Shown one piece after another: positions 43,270 to 56,800 of a stretch of DNA of 64,000 bases (its first letter is position 1; every line of letters starts with the position of its first letter). This stretch comes from Antennarius striatus (lineage: Eukaryota; Chordata; Actinopteri; Lophiiformes; Antennariidae). Position numbers and translations under genes: made by a program. The stretch is from contig NC_090780.1 of NCBI RefSeq assembly GCF_040054535.1, positions 7,712,501-7,776,500 of the forward strand, in the 5' to 3' direction. Under the pieces are notes generated by a model. It searched no databases and was not told the DNA's origin. It saw only the letters and a list, made by a program, of their open reading frames with translations.

Positions 43270-44045
43270 ACAACATATTAAAGTCTCTCCAGTTCAAAAT
43301 GAAACTCCACAACCAAATCTGTGCCCTTTTTGGCCTCACACCTGATGAATCCCAAGCTGTCTTACCAGCTAAAGCCCATGCTGTCTTAGCTTTTACAACA
43401 CTCCTTGCACGGCGCCTGATTCTCTTTAAATGAAAGCAGCACACTCCTCCATCTTTTTCTCAAACTAGAAAAAATTAAATGCACACTCAGAGGGTCCTCC
43501 CAAACCTTTCTCATGGTTTGGAGGCCTTTCCTTGACAATTACGAGTCTGTACAAGAACCCCTTGACACTCAGTAGGAGCGACCTTTTGCATGAGCTGTGG
43601 TGTGTGTGTGCGTGTGTGTGTGTGTGTGTGTGTTTGTGTGTGTTCTTGTGTGCACGTGGACATATAATTCCTTCCTTTCCCTTTTTAAAAAAAAAATTTT
43701 TACTTGTATTTTTACTTTACTTATTTATTTATTTTTTCTTAATTGCATTAATTGTATTTATTTTTTAAATGTATTTATTCATTTATTATTTTATTTTTTA
43801 ATTTCTTTTTTCTGTTTTTTTTCTTTTACATGTGACCTTTGGGGTATGTGGTGGGGGGTGGGACACTGGCCTGCAGCTGGACTGGGAGGGATGGGAAGGG
43901 AGGGATGATTTCTGATATACACGAGAAACAATGCTCCCAATGTTTTGAAGGTGACTTGGTGATGTACTTGGCGTGTGTGTACTATACCCCTGTAAAATTT
44001 CTTGAAAACAATCAAATGTATTTACATTAATAAATAAATAAATGA
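43270..44045 (+). mobile_element. L1-like LINE, 3' fragment
   Basis: The + strand encodes a broken C-terminus of an L1-type ORF2: NQICALFGLTPD, LAFTTLLARRLILFK, KLEKIKCTLRGS-like segments with stops and shifts. A (TG)n run, AT-rich sequence, and ACTATACCCCTGTAAAATTT...AATAAATAAATAAA follow, which resembles an L1 3' UTR and poly(A) tail. Confidence 0.6.
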
Positions 44046-46611
44046 AACTCCACACGTCTTATATGAAGGTAAGAACTTCCTTCTATTCATAAGTGAATAA
44101 TCTCATCAGTTTTTCTGAAATCAGCCCACTCTGCAGCTCTGACACTGCATGAAGGAGCGTTCACTGTGTGCATGGATGTACAGTTAAAACTACTGGTGCT
44201 GATGTCTCTCTCTCCATATGAGACACACGCCTCAAGCCAAAACAGTCTTTCATCCTCCCGAAACCATGAATTATTGATGATCAGAACAGAGAGACGCTGA
44301 AACACACAGTGTGTCTCCCTGTGTGATGGCTGGCTGGCTGTGTGAAAGCGTGTTTGAATGCACATCTGTGTATGCATGAGCCGTGTGTGAGCCACTAAAC
44401 AGGTGGGCTGGATTTTTTCTGTGATTAGCTGCGTAAATGGAGCCAATCAAAAAGCGGATGATGACAGTGAAGCTGCCATTGGCTCATGCCCCCTGCTATC
44501 ATCATGACAACAGTCTCTGTCGCTGTCTGCCATCAGCAGCGTCTGCAGCTTGTGTACTGTTTGTTTCTTGTGGCTCGTAACAGTTCATGTGTGTGATGCC
44601 ATCATTTCAAGTGTTTGCTGACGCAACACTTGTGTATACAATGACGCCTGTGGCCTGCATCGGCACACAGTAAACTTTTTCACAGTTTGATTGTATAATA
44701 TTCATTCATATTCTCATTTTCACCCTTTTCAGTGTAAACAACAAGCATACAGAACAGTTGGGAGGCTCGCTCAGGGGCCGTTTCAAACACTTGAGATACT
44801 GTAATTAATTCAAGCATCAAAATTTTAATTGGCTAAATGCTTTTTATGTGAAATGTTGTAGGTGAAAAATACACTGCTACTAGTTACTTCTAGTTAAATT
44901 GTGCCAAGCCCATTTTAGCAACAGAGATTAGTTTATGAAAAATTCCTCGTATGTCCATGAGCAGCGTCTCTTCCATGAGAATTCAAAATAAATATCTGTG
45001 GCACCTTAAGCTTTTTATTTTTTTAATAATATCAAGGCATGAATTAAATTTCATCCCATGATTCTGCTTTGTGTGAATTTATAATTATTATATAATCAGG
45101 CCCACAAATAAAAAATATATTTCACAAATGATTTCAACTATTTATTAATCAAGTGTGGAAAGTTCTTATAATTATTTGCCAGAGCTTGAAATTGGTCTTA
45201 AACCTAAACACATAAAGTTTATAATAACACAAAAACAAAGACGGTGAGTGAATCTGTCTTAGTCAGAATTTGACTGATGAGAATATTTGGAAAATAATAA
45301 TTATTTCAGTAGGAATAATTCATAATTTAAAGGATTTCATTTTCACGTTCTACAAATTATAAGTTGAACTGAATTGTACTGCACATAAATTTTGAGTTGG
45401 TATGAGAAAATCTCTAAACTTTTAGATCCATTTATGTGGTATATAGGTGATGTTCATCCATCATTGTTCATATCATTGCTAATATTCTCACGGTGAGTAT
45501 AAATCAATGACAAACAACCCAGTTTTTCCTCTTTCACCATATTCCCACAATATCATCAAACTGACAATATGAAAAAAAAAACCCACAGACGTAAAGAATA
45601 ATCTTCAGAGACTAACAAAATAAACCTGCTCTCTCGACGGGGCTCATAGGTTTGTTGCTGAGCCTGTGGGAATGTGTGGAACATTAATGTTTCTGATGAA
45701 GAGCGCTGAGCTCCATTGATCCGCTGGGGATGAGAGTGAGCTGTCAAAAGCTATCAGGCAAGTCAAAGACCCACTTTCACTCCTGGGCAGCTGAAGTATC
45801 ACACTGCTGGGATACAGAGAGCGGTTAGAGCAGCTCAAACTCCCAAGGCAAATACTATAGAGACGAGACACACGCAGACAAAACTTTGATGCCTTCACAC
45901 GGTTGAAGGGGTTATTTTTTAAGTACAAAAACATAAAAATAAGAATGTGGGGCTAGATGACTAAAACATTAAAGAGCTAGAGAATAAAATGTGCAGCGTG
46001 TTATCATTACAGTAAATCTGCTTGATAAGTCACTGAAATTAATTACACAAGTAGTCGTCCATGTGTTTGTCAAGCATATAAGAGTAACTGGTAAAAAATT
46101 AATGCAATCTTTGATCCTATTAAAATTAGCGCTGGGATATGAATTAATGTTCGGAAGACTTTGTGATAGGATTCTAGATATCATCTTGTATTTTGGATCA
46201 TTTTAAAGTGTGAGGGCACGAGTGTGATCTTGGGTTTAAAGCAATGCACTTCTCTGATTTTATCAAACTACTCTAGCTGATGTAACCATTGCCTTCATAT
46301 ATTCCAATCCAAATTACAGATGATTGATCATCAAAAACCTGTCTTTATGTATTATGAAAAGACAAACAGTCAAAAATACAATATTTACACAAAATCGATA
46401 AATCGCTTGAGGTGTTTGTTAAAAAAATAGTGATATTTAATTCTTTCTTGGTGTCCTGCTGCTTTATTTTAAAAAGGTAACATTGTGTGCAGCAATGTGC
46501 TTAGCATTCAGTTTTAATGCTATTTATCATCTTCTCGATTTCTTGGGTGATATTTGCTGTGTAGATGTCTTCAACTATTCACTTGCATTCCTATAGTTCC
46601 CTTCTAGAAAG

Positions 46612-46941
<330 letters not shown>

Positions 46942-47857
46942 CAGGCCCTGTACCATATACATATATGTGTAAAAAACAGACTGGAGTAGAAAAATAATTC
47001 CCAAAAGGTGATAATAAAAGTATGTTTCTTCTTCTAGACGTGTATATAACAGTGAAAACACAAATCATTAAACACACTACTATGCTCAAAGTAATTGCAG
47101 GATTAAACTGGATTAAAACAAAGCACACATGTTGCTGTATTTGGAGCTACTATAGCATACAGTAGTTACTACGGGAAGCTCTTATTATAGACATACAGCC
47201 TAATCTTTTAAGTTTTAGTGGAGGCTAAGTGCATCTGACAGCATTCATTTTGCTTTTATGACCATTAGAAATAATTTAATTAAGTGACTGTCTTTGGACA
47301 AATCTAATTAAAAAAGACAGTCAAATGGAATAAACTTTATTAAACACAATTTTGCCATCATGATGCACAATTTGAGTTTGTCATCCATGGAATTGTCATT
47401 CACCTCAGTTTATCCATTGTAATTTAAAGAGAATGGAGGAGACATGAGACAAAGACGTCACCATAATCCAGTATGATTAAACAGCAGCAGAAAATGCACT
47501 TAATAAAATGTCAACACATTTAAATCACCAGTTCTCTAAGAGTTTGAAAATTTAATATCAAAACTCCATGATTTATAGCTGGAGTGTTGTACAACTGTTT
47601 CAGATAAGTGGATGGACTGAAATTCATAACTAATTTCCCTTAATCAATTTTTAAGCTATATTCTTGTTGCATAATAAATAAAACTGTCAACATTTTTAAA
47701 CACTTTCTTTTTGCTTTTGAATGAATACCACATGACCATTTTGTGTTATAAGAGTATTTTTGTGACAGAATAGAAGTCTCGAGCTAGAAAAGTCAGAGAG
47801 ACTCCAGTAACAATGGAATTTAACAATGGAGTGTTTTAAGACAATAACAATATAGAG

Positions 47858-47890
47858 CCAATCCAATCCAATCCAATCCAATCCAATCCA
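47858..47890 (+). repeat. (CCAAT)n pentanucleotide array
   Basis: Six to seven CCAAT/AATCC units in the arhgap9-mars1 intergenic region. Confidence 0.9.
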
Positions 47891-48436
47891 TGAAAATCAA
47901 ATAAAAACATGCATCTCTTATCTGTCATCTGGTCTACAAAGAGATGCTTTGCTTCACTTTGTCATCTAGTAGCGTACAATTCTGTTCCACAGCTAACAGT
48001 GTGCATGCAGATAGACACACACACGTGACACTCACAGAAAAATACATGTGCAACTATGCCAGAACTAAATAATCTCACTTGTAATACACCAGGGTGTAAA
48101 ACATTTGAGTCTCTCAATCTGTGTCCAACACTGTATCCACAAAAGTAAAGCACACAAGCAATTACAGAAAACTGGTAACCCCCCTGCTAATGCTGCACGT
48201 GGTACAGGACACTTTTAATCAGCCCGTGTTGTAACTGCAGAATAATCTTTCAAGCCTGTGTCGTTACAGGCTGTGGAAAAGGGGAGCAAATCTTCTGTTT
48301 TGCATGGATTTAAGAGAGATTATGAAACACCAAAAATGCAAAGCGTCAGTCAGACTGTTTCCCTTACACCCTGTGGTTAACCCAACACTTGACTTTCTAA
48401 AAACTCACAGTACCATGCAAATATTTCCTTACAGAA

Positions 48437-48708
<272 letters not shown>

Positions 48709-48870
48709 GAACAGGCCTGCACAGGAAACTCTAACACACATGTTAAAGTCATGGCCCACGGGCGAGATCTGGCCCATGGCGCATTATTTATGGCCCGCCG
48801 GATTATTTTTAATTTCTATCAGAACCGGCCCCGAGGCCACAGTGGCCCTCTGTTGTTTGGCACCCACCAA

Positions 48871-48891
48871 AACTACATTCCCCACAATGCA
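48871..48891 (+). promoter_or_regulatory. ZNF143/Staf-like site inside the hAT element
   Basis: AACTACATTCCCCACAATGC closely resembles the ZNF143 consensus (ACTACAATTCCCAGCATGC type). It is part of the transposon, so function is unproven. Confidence 0.45.
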
Positions 48892-48930
48892 ATGGTAGCA
48901 GTTTTTGGGTGTCAATGTTTTTATCAGCAG

Positions 48931-49266
48931 GGCGGCACTGTGGTACGGTGAGTAGCGCTGTCGCCGCTCAGTAAGGCGGATCCAGATTCAGGTCTCGCTT
49001 TGTGCGGAGTTTGCATGTTCTCCCCATGTCTGCATGGGTTCTCTCTGGGTTCTCCAGCTTCCTCCCACCTCCAAAAACATTGCTTCAGGTTAATAGACCG
49101 GTCCTAAATTGACCGTAAGAATGAGTGAGTGCATCTGTGTCTCTATGTGGCTCCGCGGTGCACTAGCCGAGTTTCCCCCACCTCACACCCTAAGCCATCT
49201 GGGATAGGCTCTGGCTTCCCGTGACCCGCGACAGCGGATAAAGCGGTCATGACAACGGATGGATGG
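48931..49266 (+). mobile_element. tRNA-headed SINE nested in the hAT remnant
   Basis: Starts GGCGGCACTGTGGTACGG with a changed A box (GTGAGTAGCGCTG), and ends GACCCGCGACAGCGGATAAA... GGATGG. Imperfect 14-bp direct repeats flank it: GTTTTTATCAGCAG (48917-48930) and GTGTTTATCAACAG (49267-49280). Older and more diverged than the copy at 3013. Confidence 0.85.
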
Positions 49267-50604
49267 GTGTTTATCAACAGTCAGAGCATGGGTTAAATTT
49301 AGCTACTCCCCTCCTCAAAACTGGCTAAAAGGAAGGTGGACTCTGACAGCAGGGGGTTTCTGACCACGTGGAAGTCAGAGTGTATGTTCAGAGAGGTAAA
49401 AGGTAAACCTGTGTGTGTTCTGCTAAGTTTGCAAGTTTCATCCCCGACACAATGCCCCAGCTGTGCATCCAAGCAATTCGGACGCTCTATGTTTCGTACC
49501 ACAGACCTGTGTGAACAATTGTTCTCTCTGATGAAGCTGAACACTAGAATGTGGAAAAATTAGTTGTTTTGGAAAACTAGGCTGGTTATGATCGAGCCTC
49601 AATGCATGACATATTTTTAGAGCAGGGATCATCAGTATGTAGCTCAATACTTAAAAGGTACCATTGGTCTACAACTTTTTCTTTCAATTTTCAGTCAATA
49701 CGAGCATTATAAATGTATTGTCATTTTATCAACTGAAAAAAGTTTTAGACTTGATCAATCAAACTTTGCTTTCCCAAAATAAAGCATAAACAACTTCCAT
49801 AAATGTACAAAAAATGTGATAACTAAGTGAAAAAAATCTTGAAAACCCTAATATATGTGGTATTACACTGAATCAATCACTAGTCTCAGTGAGGACAAAT
49901 AAATTGGGAACAGATTTAAATACTTTTTATTTTTTATATAAGATTTATGAGTTCATATTGTCACTGTGGTATTACTTCCATTTAAGTTGCCACTACGAAG
50001 TAAAAACAGAAACGCTTGATGTTGCAGAAAATATCCCACGCAATCCTGTGATGTTTCACAGCAGAAAATTAAAAGCGTGACTAAATAATCCTGCAGTAGT
50101 CATCTTTGCCTTCTAGGGACACATCACTCACCTCGCAGCGACGTGATGACATCTCAATTGTGTGTTTTTGAAGTGCAGCACAGAAAGACCAGAAGTTGAG
50201 TCTTTTTTCCGTCGTAAGAATAAAACTATTGATGACTTCACATAATTTTGGTAACGGCAGCTGAGAAGAACTCCACCGTGCAACGAAAATTAAAAGTCAC
50301 ACAAGACCGCTAGTCTACCCGATGAGGACCATTTTATTAAAATCCCTTTGGCGCTTTAAGTGGATAAAAAATAGCTTTCGCCGTGTGGGTTTGGTGGCTC
50401 GGGATTGGCTACAATCATCCAACGTGGTGTAGCCTTCAGCCAACAATATCGCTGAACAGCCGGTAAAGTGAGAGGCCTGACTTTAACATCGGCGTAACCC
50501 GGTAAGACATATACATTGTACAAGTCATATACCGCCCAGTGGTACTGTACTTTATGTATAAAACAAGCAAACCTTATACGTGTCACCGGGCGTGCTCCAA
50601 GAAA

Positions 50605-50625
50605 TGCCTTATGGGAAATGTAGTT
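50605..50625 (-). promoter_or_regulatory. ZNF143/Staf-like site upstream of mars1
   Basis: On the minus strand AACTACATTTCCCATAAGGC is a good match to the ZNF143 consensus, about 217 bp upstream of the mars1 start codon. Such sites mark many TATA-less housekeeping promoters. Confidence 0.55.
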
Positions 50626-50683
50626 CATTTGACATTCTCTCTGTTTCTCTGCAACGAGATTGACACCACTCCAAAACTACAAC

Positions 50684-50693
50684 GCCGCCATTT
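50684..50693 (+). promoter_or_regulatory. YY1-like site GCCGCCATTT in mars1 promoter/5' UTR
   Basis: GCCGCCATTT about 150 bp before the mars1 ATG matches the YY1 motif often found near the start site of housekeeping genes. Confidence 0.45.
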
Positions 50694-50841
50694 GTAACAG
50701 GACAAGCGCTGCCTGAATCAGCGTGAAGTTGCCACTCGTTGACAAAGTTTGTTCCAGTAGCTGCTCGTGTTGTTGTAAAATAGAAATATAAATACTGCCA
50801 CAGTTGAACCCGTTAATCAGTCCCACCATAGCGGAATATCT

Positions 50842-53800
50842 ATGGAAGTCCATATGAAGCTCTTTGTCAGTGAAGGCAACCCGAACTGCCTGAAGGTGCT
50901 CGCTGCCTTAGAAGTGACCGGAGTTACATGTGACGTTCAGTATGTCAACCACGACGGTAAGAAAGCACGGTTAAATAAATATTAGTCAGTGACTCCACCG
51001 ATATTAGAGAATGGTATGATCTGCCATTTACTTAGAGCAACAATAGATATCCAGAAAACGTTATTTAGAACTCTGGCTGCTGTTACATTGCAGTCTGACA
51101 TGTCACCCTCCTGACAGTGTCACTCATGTAGTGGTTGTAAAATGGGAACAGCGTGTCAAGTAAAGCATTTATTGAAAGAAACATCAACATTTGGACGAAC
51201 GCTTCAATTTCCTTCCAAAAATGTGGTGTTCAAATAAAATCTACCAAATACAGTAACATTCACACAAGCTAGGCAAAGCCAATCGGGTGTGTTCGTTTTC
51301 TCGTAGCCGATCTTCCAGGTCCTGTATACTCGTGTTTATGCCGTGCAGCGGTGCCACTAGACAGAGGGGACACATTCCACTCTCGCAGCGCTTTTTTGCT
51401 CAATCAGCGGACACCATCCCAAGAGCGGCCGGCAGTATGAGCCCCTCTTGGAGTGCTCTTCTGTATGCACCTTGTTGGAAGCTGTTAGCTACACCTCTCT
51501 GTTTTCACCGGCAGTTTGTTTTAAACCAAATGACTGTTTTTATTATTCTTAAAGTTTCCTCTCTGAAGAACTCCGGTGTTTTACCCACATAACATGAATG
51601 GTCTCCGTCTCTTAAATTTATCAGGTCCCCTGCCAATGTTTGAGACACAACACAGAGAGCTCCCTTTCATCTCCTAGATCTGCTTCGTCGTAGATCCTCG
51701 TCTTGTGTTTTGGTAGTCGTGAATCTTTGTCTCTTCGGCTGACGTGGGTTTGCTGTTAGTTACCGAAACATCTGACATTTTCTATTTTTGCCCCGTCGTA
51801 AACTTCCCTATGATAAAAATTCTAGATTCTGTTGTGGTACGTCGCTAAAATTAGTCCTGTTTACCGCGAGACCAAAAGTTCCGCCTGTTAGTTCCGACTT
51901 TAAAAAAATAGCGGAAGCCCCCCCCCCCCCCATGGTGGGCCCCACAGCTCGAGAAGGGCTTCACTGATGGAGTGAGCGTTTTCTCTGCCTCTGCATCCGT
52001 GAAGCAACTAGAACACTCTTACTGCTAATTAATTTTATGTTGACAAAGTGTAGTAGTGTACTGTATATGTTACTACTTAAGAGTGTGCTCTTAATTTACC
52101 TTTGGGGATCAGATAAGTACAAAATAAAATTAAAAAATAAAATTATATACAGTCATGCTTTGAGGAGGAATGACGTGGTCACAAACATTTATACTCTGTT
52201 TGTATATATGTTTTTTGTATAAATTCTCTTGTTTATCCCTAATTCGGTTAGATCTTTATTTTTGAATTCTAAATTATTTCTTCTTATTCTGACTTTGTGG
52301 CAAATTCTGGGGCAGAACAGCTGGAACAAAAAGAGATGTCCCCATTGGGGATAGATAAAATCTTCTGATTCTGATGTGTGAAAGGTTTTGTAGCAATGCA
52401 TAATTTTGCATGTTTTCTCTTATACAATATACCTCCATGAAGCTATATTGGAAAAAATCAAATACAGTGTACTCGTATGTAGTCTAAAAAAACAGTGTTT
52501 ATGGACATACTACAATTTCTGATGTGATCGTACAGTGTCATGATGTCAAGCAAATCAGATGTATTACCTAAAAACTGTATAAAATAATTAAAAGATGAGT
52601 TTCTAACGGATTAGGAATCCTACTATCTACTGTGGCATCATCTCAATACCACAGTGCAAGTAATGAAAGTCTAAATGGCAAAACATAATAGCCTGAGCAT
52701 CCCCCCCTTATTGCCTCAGACGTGTCTGCCAATTCCAGCTGTGTGCTCGGTCTGAAGCTGGATCACACGTATTAATTGGTAGGACATGTGGCATGGAGCC
52801 ACAGCTTACCAGAGAGAACTGTGCTGCAACTTTGTTATCAGTGAACCAGTTCATTTTAGTCTAAATGTGTAACATGCAAATGAAAAAGTGAAAATATTTT
52901 ATTTAAACAGTTTTAAATTTGTTAGCTGCCTAAAAGCATTTTAAAATAAAAGATTGTATTACCAATTTTGAAGTCAAGACTTTAGTTAAATTGTGCTGTG
53001 AGAACATTCTCATGTTCATTCAACCTTTATTCACACAGGACATCCCAATAAGAGCTGCCAAAAGCTAGCTAAAAATTAATTTCCAGCCTCTGCATTTCTA
53101 TTCTATTTCTGTTCCTTTTTTAAACAAGGTGTATCAGGTCACCCTTCTCCTTCCATACATAACAGGAAATAGTCTAACAGCAGTGTCTCAAAAATTTCTG
53201 AACAGAATTTTGTGAAATTTCACACACACTTTTTAGAGCATTGTGTCATGGTTCTCTTTTTACCAATAGCCATCTGACTATCACTGCCAAAGACTTGATA
53301 AAATAAATGACGTGAACGCTGACATTTGAAGAGAAAGTTGATTAATGCTGGTGAGTGTATCCATGCAGCAGTAAGAAATATCATATAATCTTATAACCTT
53401 ATCTTAAATCGGTCAATTAAAAGAAGAGTTACAGGAAAAAACCTCATGTAATTTACTGACACAACATTTAAAACAAGGTAATTAATCTCAGGTCTCTAGG
53501 TTAAGATTTTAAATGTTGTTGAAAATACAATTTGCTGTGAAATCAACATTGTGTTGAAAAGCCATTGATGGCTCTGAATGGTGGAATGATGGGCTGAGGA
53601 GCAGAAGAGGGATTGCTATCTGCCGAGTTTTGATGAATTCCAGATTAAGGAGATCAAGCTGTTGACCTTCCTCAGACCTCTGTCTTCTACATTGGTATTA
53701 AGTATTAAGGTTAAGAATGTCATCCCAAGATTGTCCTAGAAGCATTTGAGGAATCACATGTTATTAGTTGACCTTGAAGATGCAGCATTAAATTCTGATT

Positions 53801-56800
53801 TCATCTCTGTCTGTGCACTGACGTGAATTGGGTTTAATGAATGTAGATTTTCCTCCTTTCTCTCTCTTCAAAGACAACCATTAGAAAGAGGAACAGTTGC
53901 TCAACCAGGTGAACAATCCGGTCTAACTTGTCTAGAAATGCGCTCGTCTTTCTAACAATCCTGTCAGTGTCTTGTGTCTCTTCCATTTTCTGTTATCTTA
54001 AAAGCCAATGTGTTTTGTTCTTTCCAGAGCGAGTCGTGCCCTTCCTAAGCCGTCCTGCTGTGCCAGTCCTGCTCCTGCCCAGTGGAACACAACTTTTCAG
54101 CTCCAATGCCATCTGCAGGTGAGCAGATTAATGTCCTTCCTGCTTGGTTTCTATGTGAACACCAATGCCAACTTGATATGAATTGGGGGCAATTTTTTCT
54201 TTCAGATTGCAGAGATCATAAAAGACCAATTGAAATGCAAAAATAAATCTCTGAAATAGACTGATGAAATCTAGGCTAACAAAATCAGAACTTTGTCTAT
54301 GTCCATATATAAAGTCACAGCCCATCACTCTGCCTCCCCATGTAGTGTTTGCTGTGTGAACTGCATGCTTACAGGTTCCTAGTGTGTTGTGGTTGTGTTA
54401 CAAGGGGCCTGTACACAACATTGTATCTAACACAAAAATCTGTGTAGCTGAGTGAAAAAGTAATTTCCCCATTGGGGATTAATAAAGTGGACTTTGTTCT
54501 TCTTTTCTTATATATCATCGTATAAAAATGAGAAGAAGTTATTTTGTTTGTATGTTCATTAGGAACACATTAGTGTAAATTGCTTTTGTAGCTATGGAAT
54601 CACTCTTTGATGGGACTTCCTTCTGTACACTTTTCTAATGCATTAGATACCTATTTGAAGTGAGTGGACGAGACTCAAATGATCTTTGCAATCAGTGGCT
54701 GGAATGGGAGGCCACGGATCTTCAGGTAAGCTCCACCTAAAGTGGATTTTTTAATTTTTCATCAATCACTTAGTAGCCTTCATGGATGATGCAAAATACA
54801 AACATCATTTATTGTGTCCAACTTTCACAGCTGAATTGATTATTGATTTAGGAGCAAATAAACTTGTTCCTGTCTGTGCATCCATTGAAATATTGGTGTT
54901 GGTAGGATTCTATGTTAACCAAAAACAACCAGTACTAAAGAAAACATTCTAATATTTGTCCTGCTGTTAATTTGAACAATAATCTGTTTGATCTAAAGCC
55001 ATTCAATCAATTCTAGTGTCTCACTGTTTTGTCTTGTTTGCATAGCCTGCACTGCTACAGGCCTTCCACACAGCACTGCTGCAGACCAAAGAAGTAGATG
55101 TGTTCACGCCCCTCCAGGGGCCCCTCAACTACTTAGACCAAAGCCTGAGAAAGGGGACCACGCCATATTTAACTGGGGTACAGCATTAGCATACTATTTG
55201 TCATTTGTACAGTAGATGGTGTGCTGTTGGTGTGCCTTTTAACACATTTTAAAGGATATACATAGCCATACTCACACAGCCTTTTCAGTCTAAATATTCG
55301 GTTAGATCAAAAGTTCATGATACCTTTTGGCAGCTGGAGCACATATGAACTAAGAGTATCTCTCCTCATTACCACGTTGGGCTCCTCCAGCAACATTTCT
55401 TTTGTTCTTCTTGGCTGCTGAAGGGTGATGCACGGTTAAGTTAAAAGGATTTATCTGGGAAGGCCGTCCGTCATTTGGCAAATGTGTCTGTTTTTGGTGG
55501 GTGGGTAATTGGGTTAGCGAGTCTTAAAGGGTGAAATCTGCAGCACTTGTGACGACTCGTCTGCATCTATTGCATATTTCACAAGTACAGAAATATGTTT
55601 AGATCAGCGTCTGTTGCTGTGGATTTGAGGAACTCTGTAAAGCAAAATAATAATGTAAAAATAAAATAATGCAGAGTGAGAAAGGACACCATGTGCTATG
55701 TGAGTGAGATGCAACGATAAACTACACTGTGTTTCAGGAGGTGGTTTCAGTTGCTGATGTTGTTTTATGGGCTGCGCTGTACCCCATTTTATCTGACTCT
55801 TCGTTATCAGTGGGTAAGTTGTAATGAAATACAAAATTCTTTTCTCCTGGTCTTCAGTTATTTTGTCTATCCAGCAAAATATCTCAACTTTTTTCTATAT
55901 TCATTCAAAAATTACTATTTTTCCCTTAACCCACTTTCTTTCATTGTGTTGTTTGAGTGTTTTAGTTGAAACTCCCAACATTTTCTATGTTTGAATGGTT
56001 CTTACTGCAACAAGTTGCTTTGCTTATTTCAGGTGAGCAGAAGTCTGTGAAGACGTGGTTTGACCGTAGCACTGCTGTGCACGGTTTAGAATCTGCAGCT
56101 CAGAAAGTGCTGCAGGGAAAAGGCCTTCAGGGCATGAAGAGCTACATGCAGAAGCAGCCTGCCCCTCAGAGCAGCCAGTGCAGAGACACACAGCTATGCA
56201 ACAGCAACCCTGTAGAGGTATCAGCCACATCATTGGAATTACTTCTTGACTTCTTTCATTCAACAAAAAGCGTTCTCCATCCATCCTACATCTACCGCTT
56301 ATCCGGGGCTGGTTCGCGGGGGCAACAGTCTCAGCAGGGATGCCCATTCCTCCAGCTCCTCCGGGGGGAGCCCGAGGCGTTCCCAGGCCAGCTGAGAGAC
56401 ATAGTCCCTCCAGCGTGTCCAGGTCTTCCTCGAGGTCTCCTCCTGGTAGGACATGCCCAGAACACCTCCCCAGGCGTCCAGGAGGCATCCTGAACAGATG
56501 CCCGAGCCACCTCAGCTGGCTCCGCTCGAGACAGAGGAGCAGCGGCTCTACTCCGAGCTCCTCCCTGGTGACTGAGCTCCTCATCCTGTCTCTAAAGGTG
56601 TGCCCAGCCACTCTATGAGGAAACTCATTTCAGACGCTTGTATCTGGGATCTTGTTCTTTCGTTCATGACCCAAAGCTCATGACCATAGGTGAGAGTAGG
56701 AACGTAGATTTACCGGTAAATCGAGAGCTTCGTCTTGCGACTCAGCTCCTCCTTCACCATGACAGATCTATACAGTGACTGCATTACTGCAGAAGCTGCA

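Larger units (their letters stand above)
48733..49600 (+). mobile_element. internally deleted hAT (ZBED/GTF2IRD2-like) transposon remnant
   Basis: The left end ATGTTAAAGTCATGGCCCAC with GGCGAGATCTGGCCCATGG is the GGCCCGCGGGCC-type end of a common fish hAT family. After the SINE inside it, the + strand encodes KRKVDSDSRGFLTTWKSECM, FREVKGKPVCV, then jumps to FGRSMFRTTDLCEQLFSLMK. The first part matches the N-terminal region and the second the C-terminal hATC dimerisation helix of these transposases, so several hundred codons between are gone. The right end is not identified. Confidence 0.65.
50842..56217 (+). other. mars1: mars1 GST-like domain exons (first six)
   Basis: Reads [78 protein letters not shown] and [11 protein letters not shown]. 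The order and spacing follow the glutathione-transferase-like fold that docks MARS1 to the multi-synthetase complex. Weakly conserved compared with the catalytic core, as usual. Confidence 0.92.

Noticed and set aside
50356..50628. 90-codon minus-strand frame next to the mars1 promoter
   Set aside because: No motif; overlaps the ZNF143-like promoter site. Could be an upstream antisense transcript but not a supported protein.
55966..56493. 175-codon plus-strand frame
   Set aside because: Only 56033-56217 is mars1 exon 6; the rest reads through the donor into the antisense LINE.
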